A DNA stretch of 64,000 bases from positions 1-64,000 of the forward strand of contig DASRIC010000054.1 in NCBI GenBank assembly GCA_035650215.1, written 5' to 3'. Source of the stretch: JACVRW01 sp035650215. GTDB taxonomy: Bacteria; Actinomycetota; Thermoleophilia; Solirubrobacterales; Thermoleophilaceae. Position numbers and translations under genes: made by a program. Below, piece by piece: positions 14,896-26,068 of this stretch (position 1 is the stretch's first letter; the number at the start of each line of letters is the position of its first letter). The notes beneath the pieces were generated by a model. It was given only the letters and a program-made list of their open reading frames with translations. It was not told the origin of the DNA and ran no database searches.

Positions 14896-16059
14896 ATGAT
14901 CGATTTCGAGTTGACAGACGAGCAGCAGCTGATCCGCGAAACCGCCCGCGAATTCGCCGACAAGGAGATCGCCCCGCGCGCGCGGGAGAACGATCGCAAC
15001 GAGCACTTCGACACCGAGCTCGTGAAGCAGATCGCCGACATCGGCTTCCTCGGCGCGATCGTGCCCGAGGAGTACGGCGGGCGCGGCGTGGACTACCGGA
15101 CCTACGCGCTGATCGTGGAGGAGGTCGGCCGTGGATGCTCGGCGATGCGCACCGTGGTCTCCGTGGTCACCTCGCTCGTGTGCTCCTCGATCGTGCGCTG
15201 GGGCAGCGAGGAGCAGAAGCAGGAATGGCTGCCGCAGCTCTGCTCGGGCGAGGCGCTCGGCTGCTTCGGGCTGACCGAGCCCGACACCGGCTCGGACGCC
15301 TCCAACCTGAAGACGCGCGCCGAGAAGATCGACGGCGGCTGGCGGATCAGCGGCGGCAAGATGTGGATCTCGCTCGGGAACTACTCGAAGCTCGCGCTCG
15401 TCTTCGCGCAGACCGAGCAGTCGCTGAAGCACCGGGGCATCGCCTGCTTCCTCGTGCCCACCGACAGCGACGGCTTCTCGACCCAGGAGATCCACGGCAA
15501 GCTCGGCCTCAAGGGCTCCGACACGGCCGCCCTCGGGCTCGACGGCGTGGAGGTGCCGGACTCGGCGCTCATGGGCGAGGTCGGCGACGGCTTCAAGATC
15601 GCGATGTCCGCGCTCGACTCGGGCCGCTACAGCGTGGCAGCCGGCTGCGTGGGGATCTGCCAGGGCTCGCTCGACGCGTCGATCTCGTACTCCAAGGAGC
15701 GCACCCAGTTCGACCGGCCGATCGCGTCCTTCCAGCTGGTGCAGGAGATGATCGCGGACATGGTCGTGCAGACCGAGGCGGCGCGCGGGCTCGTGTGGCG
15801 CGCCGGCTGGCTCAAGGACCAGGGCAAGCCGAGCACCACCGAGACCTCGATCGCCAAGCTTTACGCGACCGAGGCGGCGGTGAACTGCGCCGACCGCGCC
15901 ATCCAGGTGCACGGAGGCTCCGGCTACGTGGACGATCACCCGGTGGAGCGCTACCTGCGCGACGCGCGCGTGACCACGCTCTACGAGGGCACGTCGCAGA
16001 TCCAGAAGCTGATCATCGGCCGCGCCTACACGGGCATCAACGCGCTGGTCCCGGGCTGA
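14896..16059 (+). CDS. Acyl-CoA dehydrogenase
   Basis: A 387-residue FAD-dependent acyl-CoA dehydrogenase. It shows CFGLTEPDTGSDASN near residue 130, WISLGNYSKLALVFAQT in the middle beta domain, and the catalytic base Glu364 in LYEGTSQIQK, the position used by short/medium-chain enzymes. It introduces the 2,3-double bond in acyl-CoA and passes electrons to ETF. An AGGA lies 7 bases before ATG 14896. It overlaps the enoyl-CoA hydratase start (TGATG). Confidence 0.93.
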   Translation: MIDFELTDEQQLIRETAREFADKEIAPRARENDRNEHFDTELVKQIADIGFLGAIVPEEYGGRGVDYRTYALIVEEVGRGCSAMRTVVSVVTSLVCSSIVRWGSEEQKQEWLPQLCSGEALGCFGLTEPDTGSDASNLKTRAEKIDGGWRISGGKMWISLGNYSKLALVFAQTEQSLKHRGIACFLVPTDSDGFSTQEIHGKLGLKGSDTAALGLDGVEVPDSALMGEVGDGFKIAMSALDSGRYSVAAGCVGICQGSLDASISYSKERTQFDRPIASFQLVQEMIADMVVQTEAARGLVWRAGWLKDQGKPSTTETSIAKLYATEAAVNCADRAIQVHGGSGYVDDHPVERYLRDARVTTLYEGTSQIQKLIIGRAYTGINALVPG

Positions 16060-16823
16060 TGCTGATCGCGTCCGAGCTGCGCGGCGCGGTCGGGCTCGCC
16101 CGTCTCAACCGGCCCGAGGCCCGCAACGCGCTCTCGCCCGAGTTGATGGAGGAGCTCGCGGCGCTCTGCGAGCGATGGGACGAGGACCCCGATGTGCGCT
16201 GCATCGTTCTCGCGGGCGGCGACGACTGGTTCGCCGCCGGCGCGGACATCAAGGCGATGGCGGCGCGCACGCTGGCCGAGACGCTCACCTCGCCGGCGGC
16301 GCGCTTCTGGCCGCGGCTGGCGGCGCTGCGCACTCCGCTCGTGGCGGCGGTGTCCGGCTACGCGCTCGGCGGCGGCTGCGAGCTGGCGCTGGCGTGCGAC
16401 ATGATCGTTGCCTCCGAGACCGCCCAGTTCGGCCAGCCCGAGATCATGCTCGGCATCGTCCCGGGCGGTGGGGGCAGCCAGCGGCTCACGCGCGTCATGG
16501 GAAAGCAGCGCGCCATGGAGCTCGTGCTCACGGGGCGGCGCATCGACGCCGCCGAGGCGTTCTCGCTCGGGCTCGTGAACCAGGTGGCGCCGAAGGACGG
16601 CTGGCTCGAAGCGGCGCTCGATCTGGCCGGCGTGGTGGCCGAGCGCCCGCCGCTGGCCGTGCGGCTCGCCAAGCGGGCGGTCCTGGCGGCCGACGAGATG
16701 TCGCTCGGCGCCGGCCTCGACCAGGAGCGCCGCCTCTTCGAGCTCGCGATGGCCACGGAGGACCGCGTGGAGGGGATGAACGCGTTCCTCGAGAAGCGCA
16801 AGCCGGAGTTCCGCGGGCGGTGA
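16059..16823 (+). CDS. Enoyl-CoA hydratase/isomerase
   Basis: The 254-residue crotonase-fold protein has the oxyanion-hole region AAGADIKAMA and the glycine-rich ALGGGCELALACDM with the first catalytic-type Glu. The second region, QPEIMLGIVPGGGGSQRLTR, also carries a Glu. It hydrates trans-2-enoyl-CoA to 3-hydroxyacyl-CoA. ATG 16059 shares a base with the dehydrogenase stop, and its own stop overlaps the next start (GTGA), giving a coupled three-gene operon. Confidence 0.92.
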   Translation: MLIASELRGAVGLARLNRPEARNALSPELMEELAALCERWDEDPDVRCIVLAGGDDWFAAGADIKAMAARTLAETLTSPAARFWPRLAALRTPLVAAVSGYALGGGCELALACDMIVASETAQFGQPEIMLGIVPGGGGSQRLTRVMGKQRAMELVLTGRRIDAAEAFSLGLVNQVAPKDGWLEAALDLAGVVAERPPLAVRLAKRAVLAADEMSLGAGLDQERRLFELAMATEDRVEGMNAFLEKRKPEFRGR

Positions 16824-18343
16824 GGCCGTCAGTCCTCGGCGTGGCCGGGGCGGGGACGATGGGTGCCGGCATCGCCCAGCTCGGCTGCGCGGCCGGGATG
16901 CGAACGCTGCTGCACGATCCGGCGCCGCAGGCGCTCGAGCGCGGCGCGGAGGGAGTACGGCGCGGCCTCGCTCGCTGGGTTGAGAAGGGGCGCGTGGGCG
17001 AGTACGCGGCCACGCTGCTCGAGCCCGTCGGATCGCTCGACGAGCTGGCTCCGTGCGAGCTCGTGATCGAGGCCGCGCCTGAGCGGCCGGAGCTCAAGCG
17101 CGAGCTGTTCACGCGGCTGTCCGCAGCGTGCGGGGCCGAGACCGTGCTCGCCACCAACACCTCGTCGATCCCGGTCACCTCGCTGGCCGGCGCCGCGGCG
17201 CGCCCGGAGAACGTGGTGGGCATGCACTTCTTCAACCCGCCGCCGCTGATGCGGCTGCTCGAGGTGATCCGTGCCGACCAGACCGGTGAGCGGGCGCTCG
17301 CCGTGGCGCGCGCCGCCGGCGAGGCGATGGGCAAGCAGGTGATCTTCGCCGCCGACGGGCCGGGCTTCCTGGTGAACCGCTGCGGGCGCCCGTTCTTCGG
17401 CGAGGGGCTGAGGCTGCTCGCCGAGCGGATCGCGCCGGCCGACCGGATCGATCGCGTCTGCCGGCTCGGCGGCGGCTTCCGGATGGGGCCGTTCGAGCTG
17501 ATGGACCTGGTCGGGATCGACGTGGGCTTCGAGGTCGCCAAGTCGTTCGCCGAGCTGTCGTTCGGCGAGCCGCGCTGGCGGCCGAGCCCGATCCAGGCGC
17601 GCATGGTGGCGGCCGGCCGGCTGGGGCGAAAGGCGGGACGCGGGTTCTACGACTACGCCGCGGATGGCTCCTACCGGCCCGACGACCCCTCCCGGGCCGC
17701 GCCCGGCGACTCGTCGGCGCTCGTGGTCGCGCTGCTCGGCACGGGTCCGCTGGCCGACGGCCTGCGCGAGCGCGCCCGCGCCGCCGGTCACGAGCTGCGC
17801 GAGGGCGGCCCCGCCGAGCTGGTTGTCGACGCCGGGCCCGCGCCACACCCCTCGCCGCCGGGCGGTGGCCCGCTGGTGGCGCTGTGCGCCGCCACGAGCC
17901 TGGCCGCGCGCGGCGAGCCCGGCGCGGTCGGCTTCCACCTGCTGCCTCCGCTCGACGCCGCCCGGCTCGTGGAGCTCACCCGCCTCCCCACCACGCCGGC
18001 GTTCGCCGCCGATGCCGCCGAGCGCTTCTTCGGCTCCCTGGGATTCCTCTGCGAGTGGGTCGAGGACGCGCCGGGGCTCGTGCTCGGCCGGATCGTCTGC
18101 CAGCTCGTGAACGAGGCGGCCTTCGCGATCGGCGAGGGCGTGGGCTCGGCCGACGACGTGGACGCAGGACTCACGCTCGGCCTCGCCCACCCGCGGGGCC
18201 CCGTCGAGTGGAGCGAGGCGATCGGCCTCGAGCACGTGGCCGCGGTGCTCGAGGGCCTTTGGACCGAGCGGCGCGAGGAGCGCTACCGCACCGCGCCGCT
18301 GCTTCGGCGCCAGCTGGCGCTCGGGCGCGGCCTGCGCGGCTGA
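16820..18343 (+). CDS. 3-hydroxyacyl-CoA dehydrogenase, two C-terminal domains (PaaH-type)
   Basis: The 507-residue protein has an NAD-binding domain (LGVAGAGTMGAGIAQLG), the substrate motif GMHFFNPPPLMRLLEV with the catalytic His, and the first C-terminal domain at about 185-285. A linker and degenerate middle part (about 295-390) precede a second C-terminal domain (IVCQLVNEAAFAIGEGVGS). This length and order match the phenylacetate/beta-oxidation PaaH-type enzymes. It oxidises 3-hydroxyacyl-CoA. GTG 16820 overlaps the hydratase stop. It ends just before palindromic element B. Confidence 0.9.
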   Translation: MRPSVLGVAGAGTMGAGIAQLGCAAGMRTLLHDPAPQALERGAEGVRRGLARWVEKGRVGEYAATLLEPVGSLDELAPCELVIEAAPERPELKRELFTRLSAACGAETVLATNTSSIPVTSLAGAAARPENVVGMHFFNPPPLMRLLEVIRADQTGERALAVARAAGEAMGKQVIFAADGPGFLVNRCGRPFFGEGLRLLAERIAPADRIDRVCRLGGGFRMGPFELMDLVGIDVGFEVAKSFAELSFGEPRWRPSPIQARMVAAGRLGRKAGRGFYDYAADGSYRPDDPSRAAPGDSSALVVALLGTGPLADGLRERARAAGHELREGGPAELVVDAGPAPHPSPPGGGPLVALCAATSLAARGEPGAVGFHLLPPLDAARLVELTRLPTTPAFAADAAERFFGSLGFLCEWVEDAPGLVLGRIVCQLVNEAAFAIGEGVGSADDVDAGLTLGLAHPRGPVEWSEAIGLEHVAAVLEGLWTERREERYRTAPLLRRQLALGRGLRG

Positions 18344-18346
18344 TCA

Positions 18347-18395
18347 CATCGAACGTCCCTCACTATGCGCTATAGCGATAACTCCGGGACGTTCA
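18347..18395 (+). repeat. Palindromic element B, copy 1
   Basis: A 49-base element with outer arms GAACGTCCC (18351-18359) and GGGACGTTC (18385-18393) and an inner palindrome CGCTATAGCG. A second copy lies at 54603-54652. Both lie between convergent genes, and the right edge supplies the last codons or stop of the leftward gene. Here the final residues MNVPELSL and stop of the TetR gene at 18370 are read from the element. Confidence 0.75.
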
Positions 18396-18990
18396 TGTAG
18401 GCGGCGGGTCGGCCGCTCAGCTCCGCTCCCTCGCCGCCCCGCAGGGCGTTCCAGGCCGCCTCCGGCAGGACCCGCTCGGCCTCGGCCATCGAGGTGCGCA
18501 GGCGCCGCTCGAGCCAGTGCCGCGAGAACTCCTGGGCCGGGCCGATCAGGATCACGTAGGTCAGGTCGAGCGGCAGCGAGCGGATGCGCCCGGACTCCAC
18601 GTGCGGCTCGAGCCACGCGCGGGTGGCCGCGAACAGCTCGCGGTTCAGCTCGTCGATGGCCTCGCCCCCGCCCCGCCAGCGCAGCATCCAGCGCGCCAGA
18701 TCCGGGTGGCGAGCCACCCAGCGCAGGTGGTGTCGCACCAGGCCCCTCACGCCCGGCTCGGCACCGGGCGTGCGCCCGAGCACCCTGAGGAAGCCGCGCT
18801 GGTAGTCACGAAGCGCCTTGGCGTAGAGCGCCTCGGCCAGCTCCTGCTTGCCGCCGAAGTGGTGGTAGATCGAGCCCACGCTGGCGCCGGAGCGCCGCCG
18901 CACGTCGTCGACGGTGGCGGCCGCGAAGCCGTTCTCCGTGAACGCCGCGAGCGCGGCGTCCAGGATGTCCTGTCGGCGAGAAGTTGGCAT
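18370..18990 (-). CDS. TetR family transcriptional regulator
   Basis: A 206-residue TetR protein with its helix-turn-helix at about 20-50 (AATVDDVRRRSGASVGSIYH, then HFGGKQELAEALY) and a helical ligand domain. ATG 18990 touches a double palindrome in front of the divergent gene at 19024, so it likely regulates both. Its last eight residues come from palindromic element B, which suggests the element replaced the original end of the gene. The position next to beta-oxidation genes makes an acyl-CoA ligand plausible but unproven. Confidence 0.85.
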   Translation of the reverse strand: MPTSRRQDILDAALAAFTENGFAAATVDDVRRRSGASVGSIYHHFGGKQELAEALYAKALRDYQRGFLRVLGRTPGAEPGVRGLVRHHLRWVARHPDLARWMLRWRGGGEAIDELNRELFAATRAWLEPHVESGRIRSLPLDLTYVILIGPAQEFSRHWLERRLRTSMAEAERVLPEAAWNALRGGEGAELSGRPAAYMNVPELSL

Positions 18991-19018
18991 TAGAATACTA
19001 TTCTAGAACGATATTCTA
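18991..19018. promoter_or_regulatory. Double palindrome, operator of the TetR gene at 18370
   Basis: TAGAATA-C-TATTCTA (18991-19005) is a perfect palindrome. It overlaps a second, imperfect one (TAGAA-CGATA-TTCTA, 19004-19018). Together they fill the 33-base gap between the divergent starts at 18990 and 19024. Two overlapping sites would let two TetR dimers bind and block both promoters. Confidence 0.75.
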
Positions 19019-19023
19019 CGGAC

Positions 19024-19626
19024 ATGCCACTCGACCACTACCTCCCCCACTTCGACTTCAGGGAGATCCACTCCCGCCGCGTGGCCGCCGAGCCCGCCGA
19101 CGTGTTGACGGCCGCGCGCACCGTGACCCCGCTCGAGGTCCCCCTGCTGGTGGCGCTCATGGCGCTGCGGGCGGGCCCTCGCCTGGGCCGGCTCTCGCTC
19201 AGGCGACCGATCGTCGGGCAGTTCGAGCGCGCCGGCTTCGTGCAGCTAGCCGCGAACGAACGCGAGCTCGTGTACGGAGGGGTCGGCCGCTTCTGGACTC
19301 TCGGCGGTGGGCTGACTCGGACCAGCCCCGATGCCTTCGCCGGCTTCGACTCCCCCGGCTACGCCAAGACCGTCTTCGACTTCCGGGTCGAGCGGCCCGC
19401 ACGAGGCGGGGTTGTGCTCGTGACGGAGACCCGGATCGCCGGCACCGACGGCCACGCCCGCCGCAGCTTCGGTCGCTACTGGCGCCTCATTCAGCCGGGC
19501 AGCGCGCTGATCCGGCTCGCGTGGCTGCGAGCGATCGCGAAGCGCGCCGAGCGAACCAAGCTCTCTCAGCCCGCCAGCTCGCCGAGTGCACCAAGTAGCC
19601 GGTCGACCTCGTCCTCGGTGGTGTAG
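19024..19626 (+). CDS. Conserved hypothetical protein next to TetR (SRPBCC-like)
   Basis: The 200-residue protein shows LPHFDFREIHSRRV at the start, GRFWTLGGGL in the middle, and TETRIAGTDGHARRSFGRYW near residue 145. That layout is seen in small SRPBCC-like actinobacterial proteins found beside TetR genes; this is pattern memory. No enzyme activity is assigned. ATG 19024 follows the operator by 5 bases, so the transcript may be nearly leaderless. Its last 20 residues are Ser-rich and overlap the convergent aminotransferase by 61 bases. Confidence 0.6.
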   Translation: MPLDHYLPHFDFREIHSRRVAAEPADVLTAARTVTPLEVPLLVALMALRAGPRLGRLSLRRPIVGQFERAGFVQLAANERELVYGGVGRFWTLGGGLTRTSPDAFAGFDSPGYAKTVFDFRVERPARGGVVLVTETRIAGTDGHARRSFGRYWRLIQPGSALIRLAWLRAIAKRAERTKLSQPASSPSAPSSRSTSSSVV

Positions 19627-20765
19627 TGGAGGAAGCCCGCGCGCACCGCGCCGCCGCGCTCGGCCAGCCCTAGCGCGCGGATCGGCTCGAGCGCGTAGTA
19701 GTCGCCGTCCCACACGTACAGCTGCCGGCGCCCGAGCGCCTCGGCCACCGCGCGCGGTCCCCGATCGCCCACGTTGAAACAGAACGTGGCCGTGCGCGCC
19801 TCCTCGCCGGCGATCCCGTACAGCTCGATGCCCGCAGGCAGCCCGCCCAGGAAGCGCCGCGCGAGCCCATCCTCGTGCGCTTGGATCGCGGCGAAGGCAC
19901 CGTCCAGGCCGTCGCCGTCGCCGTCGCCGTCGCCGAGTGAGCGGAGGTACTCGACGGCCGCCGCGGCGCCGGCCACCGCCTCGAAGGATTGCGTGCCGGT
20001 CTCGAAGCGGTGGCCCGGCGGATCCTGGCCGGCGGGGCGCACGCGGTCGGCCGGCAGCGACTCGGCCAGCTCGGGCCGGATCGCCGCAACCCCCAGGTGC
20101 GGGCCGAAGAACTTGTAGGGCGAGCAGAGCAGCACGTCGAGCCCCCACTCGCTCGCGCGCAGGCGCCGGTGCGGCGCCAGGTGCACGCCGTCGGCCCAGG
20201 CGAGCGCGCCCACCGCGTGAGCGGCGGCCGCGATCCGGGCCGGTTCGGTGAGCGACCCCACCGCGTTCGAGGCGAGCGTGAACGCCACCACGCGCGTGCG
20301 CTCGCCGATCAGCGCCTCGAGCGCATCGTGGTCGAGCGTCACGTCACCCGTGTCAATCGGCGCCGTGCGGACCGTGAGCCCGTGGTCGGCCGCCACCAGG
20401 AGCCAGGGCGAGATGTTCGCGTCGTGGTCGAGCTGGGTGACAACGATCTCGTCGCCCGGCTGGAGCGTCCGTGCGACCGCGTGCGCGAGCAAGAAGTTGA
20501 GCGTGGTCATGTTCGCGCCGAAGGCGATCCCGTCCGGGTGCCCGCCCGTGAAGTCGGCGAGGGCGGCGCGCCCGCGAGCCATCACCTCCACGGCACCCTC
20601 GCTCGTGGCGAACGCGCCGCCGAGGTTGGCGTTCGTCTCGGTCAGGCAGGCGGAGATCGCCTCGAGCACGTCGGCCGGAACCTGCGACCCGCCGGGCCCG
20701 TCGAGGTAGGCGGCTCCCCCAGAGAGGGCGGGAAAGCGTTCGCGCACGGCGCCGGCGTCGAGCAT
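19566..20765 (-). CDS. Cysteine-desulfurase-like class V aminotransferase (VC1184/TIGR01976 type)
   Basis: The 399-residue PLP enzyme has the class V layout: AYLDGPGGSQVPADVLEAI, QLDHDANISPWL, ADGVHLAPHR, and the PLP-binding Lys in CSPYKFFGPHLG. The SPYKFFGPH form points to the TIGR01976 subgroup rather than IscS/SufS, and no flexible loop with a persulfide Cys is evident. The substrate is not settled for this subgroup. The hexanucleotide run at 19911-19934 encodes Gly-Asp repeats. It lies 31 bases behind aconitase and is probably co-transcribed. Confidence 0.8.
   Translation of the reverse strand: MLDAGAVRERFPALSGGAAYLDGPGGSQVPADVLEAISACLTETNANLGGAFATSEGAVEVMARGRAALADFTGGHPDGIAFGANMTTLNFLLAHAVARTLQPGDEIVVTQLDHDANISPWLLVAADHGLTVRTAPIDTGDVTLDHDALEALIGERTRVVAFTLASNAVGSLTEPARIAAAAHAVGALAWADGVHLAPHRRLRASEWGLDVLLCSPYKFFGPHLGVAAIRPELAESLPADRVRPAGQDPPGHRFETGTQSFEAVAGAAAAVEYLRSLGDGDGDGDGLDGAFAAIQAHEDGLARRFLGGLPAGIELYGIAGEEARTATFCFNVGDRGPRAVAEALGRRQLYVWDGDYYALEPIRALGLAERGGAVRAGFLHYTTEDEVDRLLGALGELAG
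19911..19934 (+). repeat. Tandem GTCGCC hexanucleotide repeat (4 copies)
   Basis: Four perfect GTCGCC units inside the aminotransferase gene, encoding alternating Gly-Asp on the minus strand. Loss or gain of a unit keeps the frame, so it would only change the length of a surface loop. Confidence 0.8.
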
Positions 20766-20796
20766 CGGCGCGACGATACCGGCAGCGCGGCGCGCG

Positions 20797-23526
<2,730 letters not shown>

Positions 23527-23544
23527 GTCCTAGACACTACCCGG

Positions 23545-24582
23545 ATGGTCGACCTGGCCTGCGTCGTTCACCTGCACTCGCTCTACTCGGACGGGACCGG
23601 CACCGTGCCCGAGATCGCGAAGGCCGCGAGCCGGGCGCGCGCCGACGTGGTGCTGCTCACCGATCACGACTCGCTCGAGGCCAAGCGCCGCGGTGAGGAG
23701 CGCTGGTACGGCGACGTGCTCCTGCTCGCCGGCGTGGAGGTGTCGCCCCGCGAACGCAACCACTACCTCGCCTTCGGCATCGACGAGGAGATCGACCACG
23801 AGGGCCTCGACGGCGCCGAGATCATCGAGGCCGTGCGCCGCGCGGGCGGCTTCGGCTTCGCGGCCCATCCGTTCTCGAGCGGGTCCCAGCGCTTCAAGCG
23901 CGTGGGCGAGGGCATGCCCTTCGACGGGCTGCACTCCGACGCGCTCCACGGCATCGAGCTGTGGAGCTTCGTGAACGACACCGCCGAGGCCGTGGCGAGC
24001 ATCCCCGAGCTGGTGCGCTTCGTGCTCACGCCGGGGCGCGTGCTGCAGCACCCGCCGGAGCGCAACATGCGCGCCTGGGACAAGCTCTGTCGAACCCGCC
24101 GGGTGGTGGCGCTCGGGGGGCTCGACGCCCACCAGTTCGGCAAGCGAATCGGCCCGCTGGTGCCGATTCGCGTGATGGCCTACCACCGCTCGTTCCGCTT
24201 CATCCGCACGCACGTGCTCTGCGAGGAGCCGCCCACCCGCGAGCTCGACCACGACCGCGAGCAGGTCTTCGAGGCGCTCCGGAGCGGTCGCTGCTACATC
24301 GCGGTCGACTCGCTGGGCCCGGCGCGCGGCTTCCGCTTCGAGGCGGAGGGCGTTCCGATGGGCGGCGAGGCGCCGGCCGGGGCGCGGACCCTCACGGTGC
24401 GCAGCCCACTGCCGGCCCGCCTGCGCCTGCTGCGCGATGGCCGCGAGATCGCCAGCGCGGCGGGCACGATGCTGGACCACGAGGTCGAGGAGCCCGGCGT
24501 CTACCGCGTGGAGGCGGTGCGCCACTCGAAGGGCCGCGAGCGAACCTGGATCATCTCGAACCCGGTCTACCTCAGGGGGTAG
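23545..24582 (+). CDS. PHP domain metal-dependent phosphoesterase-like protein
   Basis: This 345-residue protein has a PHP domain: HLHSLYSDGTGTVPEI (metal-binding His-x-His), LLTDHDSLEAK, GVEVSPRERNHYL, FAAHPFSS and GGLDAHQFG. The C-terminal 90 residues look like a beta-sandwich. PHP proteins hydrolyse phosphoesters such as nucleoside or oligonucleotide phosphates; the substrate is unknown here. ATG 23545 is the only good start after the aconitase promoter gap. It is followed by a hairpin at 24588. Confidence 0.8.
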   Translation: MVDLACVVHLHSLYSDGTGTVPEIAKAASRARADVVLLTDHDSLEAKRRGEERWYGDVLLLAGVEVSPRERNHYLAFGIDEEIDHEGLDGAEIIEAVRRAGGFGFAAHPFSSGSQRFKRVGEGMPFDGLHSDALHGIELWSFVNDTAEAVASIPELVRFVLTPGRVLQHPPERNMRAWDKLCRTRRVVALGGLDAHQFGKRIGPLVPIRVMAYHRSFRFIRTHVLCEEPPTRELDHDREQVFEALRSGRCYIAVDSLGPARGFRFEAEGVPMGGEAPAGARTLTVRSPLPARLRLLRDGREIASAAGTMLDHEVEEPGVYRVEAVRHSKGRERTWIISNPVYLRG

Positions 24583-24587
24583 CCGCA

Positions 24588-24607
24588 AATGGGGTCTCCA
24601 CCCCATT
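24588..24607 (+). terminator. Hairpin between the PHP and zinc-ribbon genes
   Basis: AATGGGGT-CTCC-ACCCCATT is a perfect 8-bp stem with a 4-base loop, 6 bases after the PHP stop. There is no T-run. It may act as a terminator or as an attenuator ahead of the small gene at 24642. Confidence 0.5.
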
Positions 24608-24641
24608 GCCAATCGGCCTCCGGCCTAGTGCAATTCCTCCC

Positions 24642-24830
24642 ATGGCCCACTACCGGTGTCCGAACTGTCACGACGAGGTCGACGTGAACGGGTTCGCGCG
24701 CGTGACGTGGTGCAACGCGTGCGGGCAGCCGCTAACGCTGCTCGACCTCCTACCGGTTCGCCCCGCCCCCGAGCGGAGCGAGCCGGGGCCGGCCACGGCT
24801 CACGAAGAGGAGCCTGCCGCGCTCGCCTGA
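24642..24830 (+). CDS. Small zinc-ribbon protein
   Basis: A 62-residue protein with a CxxC...CxxC zinc ribbon (YRCPNCHDEV at 4-13 and WCNACGQPL at 23-31) and an acidic Pro/Glu-rich tail. Such ribbons bind nucleic acid or proteins; no specific role can be given. An ATTCCTCC stretch precedes ATG 24642, but the Shine-Dalgarno is not strong. Confidence 0.65.
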   Translation: MAHYRCPNCHDEVDVNGFARVTWCNACGQPLTLLDLLPVRPAPERSEPGPATAHEEEPAALA

Positions 24831-24967
24831 CCGATCACCTCGGGGCCGCCGAGGCCGGACGCGCCGGAGAGCGCACGCCGGGCGGGGGGGCCATCCGAGG
24901 CACAACGCGACCACGCGGGCGCCGGGGCCGGGTCATCCGGGCGGCGTCCACGACGGCGGAGCCCTGC

Positions 24968-25011
24968 GCCCGGGCGCCGCGCGCCCCGAAGGGCGGGCGC
25001 GGCGCCCGGGC
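24968..25011. terminator. Strong bidirectional hairpin between convergent genes
   Basis: A perfect 15-base inverted repeat (GCCCGGGCGCCGCGC at 24968-24982, its complement at 24997-25011), with an inner 4-bp stem capped by CGAA. It lies between the stop of the zinc-ribbon gene and the stop of the leftward channel gene at 25020. The rest of the 189-base gap shows no other feature. Confidence 0.7.
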
Positions 25012-25019
25012 GTTGCCCA

Positions 25020-25841
25020 TCAGTCGCTCCGGGGGGGCTCGCCGTGAATCGTCACGACCGATTCCACCAGCATGTTGTTGGGCACCCGCACCCGGCCGTC
25101 CGCTGTGCGGATCACGGTCGCGTCCGTCTCGATCCCGACGATCTGCCCGCGTAGATCGCCGACGCTGATCGTCTCGCCGACGGTGAACGACGCGCGCACG
25201 AAGCGGCCCGCGTTGAGCGCCCGCGCGACCTCCCGGCCTCCGAGCCCGAAGGCGATGGCGAACGTGGCCGCCACCGCCGCCAGCACGATCCCGAGCACCA
25301 GCGTCAGGATTTCGGCGTCCACGCCGATCTGGGCGGCCGCCGTGATGGCGAAGAGCGCTAGCGTCGCGGCCTGGGCGAGCTGGCCGAGCGGCACCGGGAA
25401 GTCCATCTGGTAGGTCACGCGATCCACCCACTCCCGGACCAGGCCGGCCAGGATGACTCCGGCGAGGATCAGGGCGAGCGCGACCAGGAGGTTCGGGAGG
25501 AACAGCACCGCCTCGTTCAGCGACTGGCTCAGAGGCTCGAGGCCCAGAAGCGTGAGCGCCGCAAAGATCACGATCACGCTCACGATGATCCGGACGCCGG
25601 TCCCGACCAGCGCCGAGAGCGACGTTCCCAAGCCGGCCCTCGCCAGCGTGTCGTCAACCCGCCAACGTGCCCCCAGGTCGTCGAGGCCCGCGGCCTGGAG
25701 GGCGCGCCGGACCGCACGGCCGAGTAGGCGTGCCACCAACAGCCCGATGAGGAGCAGGGCGATGGCCCCGAGAAGCTGTGGGAGGAAGTTGCCGAGGCTC
25801 TCCCCGGCTCGTTCGAGAACGCTGGTTGCGTGCGTCATCAC
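25020..25841 (-). CDS. MscS/CmpX-like mechanosensitive channel protein
   Basis: The 273-residue membrane protein has four or five hydrophobic segments. It ends with the MscS-type pore helix (VAATFAIAFGLGGREVARAL) and a short beta domain (GDLRGQIVGIETDATVIRTA, then RVRVPNNMLVES), which is the MscS middle domain. It likely opens on membrane tension and releases solutes. It is the last gene behind the ECF sigma factor and the 76-residue protein, with start and stop overlaps between all three. Confidence 0.85.
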   Translation of the reverse strand: MMTHATSVLERAGESLGNFLPQLLGAIALLLIGLLVARLLGRAVRRALQAAGLDDLGARWRVDDTLARAGLGTSLSALVGTGVRIIVSVIVIFAALTLLGLEPLSQSLNEAVLFLPNLLVALALILAGVILAGLVREWVDRVTYQMDFPVPLGQLAQAATLALFAITAAAQIGVDAEILTLVLGIVLAAVAATFAIAFGLGGREVARALNAGRFVRASFTVGETISVGDLRGQIVGIETDATVIRTADGRVRVPNNMLVESVVTIHGEPPRSD

Positions 25842-26068
25842 GCCCTCCTTGGCTCGAGCAGGATCCTCATCGCCGATCCCGCCGCGCCGATCATTCCGCC
25901 GGCGGTTCCGAGATAAGGCCGGATCGCTCGCTGCCAGCGTGCCGAGCTGACTACGCGAGCGGTGAGCGCCGCCGGCCCCTCAGGCGCGTCGGTCCCGAGG
26001 GTGTCGAGGTAGGCGAGCAGGCGCCGCTCTGCGGGACCCTCTGCGCCCGAACCAAGGTCGTCCGTCAC
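25838..26068 (-). CDS. Small hypothetical protein coupled to the ECF sigma factor
   Basis: A 76-residue protein with a basic middle and a weakly hydrophobic C-terminal helix (GTAGGMIGAAGSAMRILLEP). It starts with GTG 26068, overlapping the sigma factor stop, and ends over the channel start. By position it could be an anti-sigma or adaptor, but it has no recognisable anti-sigma (ZAS) motif of His and Cys and is short for one. No family is recognised. Confidence 0.6.
   Translation of the reverse strand: MTDDLGSGAEGPAERRLLAYLDTLGTDAPEGPAALTARVVSSARWQRAIRPYLGTAGGMIGAAGSAMRILLEPRRA

Noticed and set aside
19911..19934. Hexanucleotide repeat as a phase-variation switch
   Set aside because: The unit is 6 bases, so length change cannot shift the frame.
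24588..24607. Riboswitch upstream of the zinc-ribbon gene
   Set aside because: Only one simple hairpin is present; there is no conserved aptamer core in the 59-base gap.
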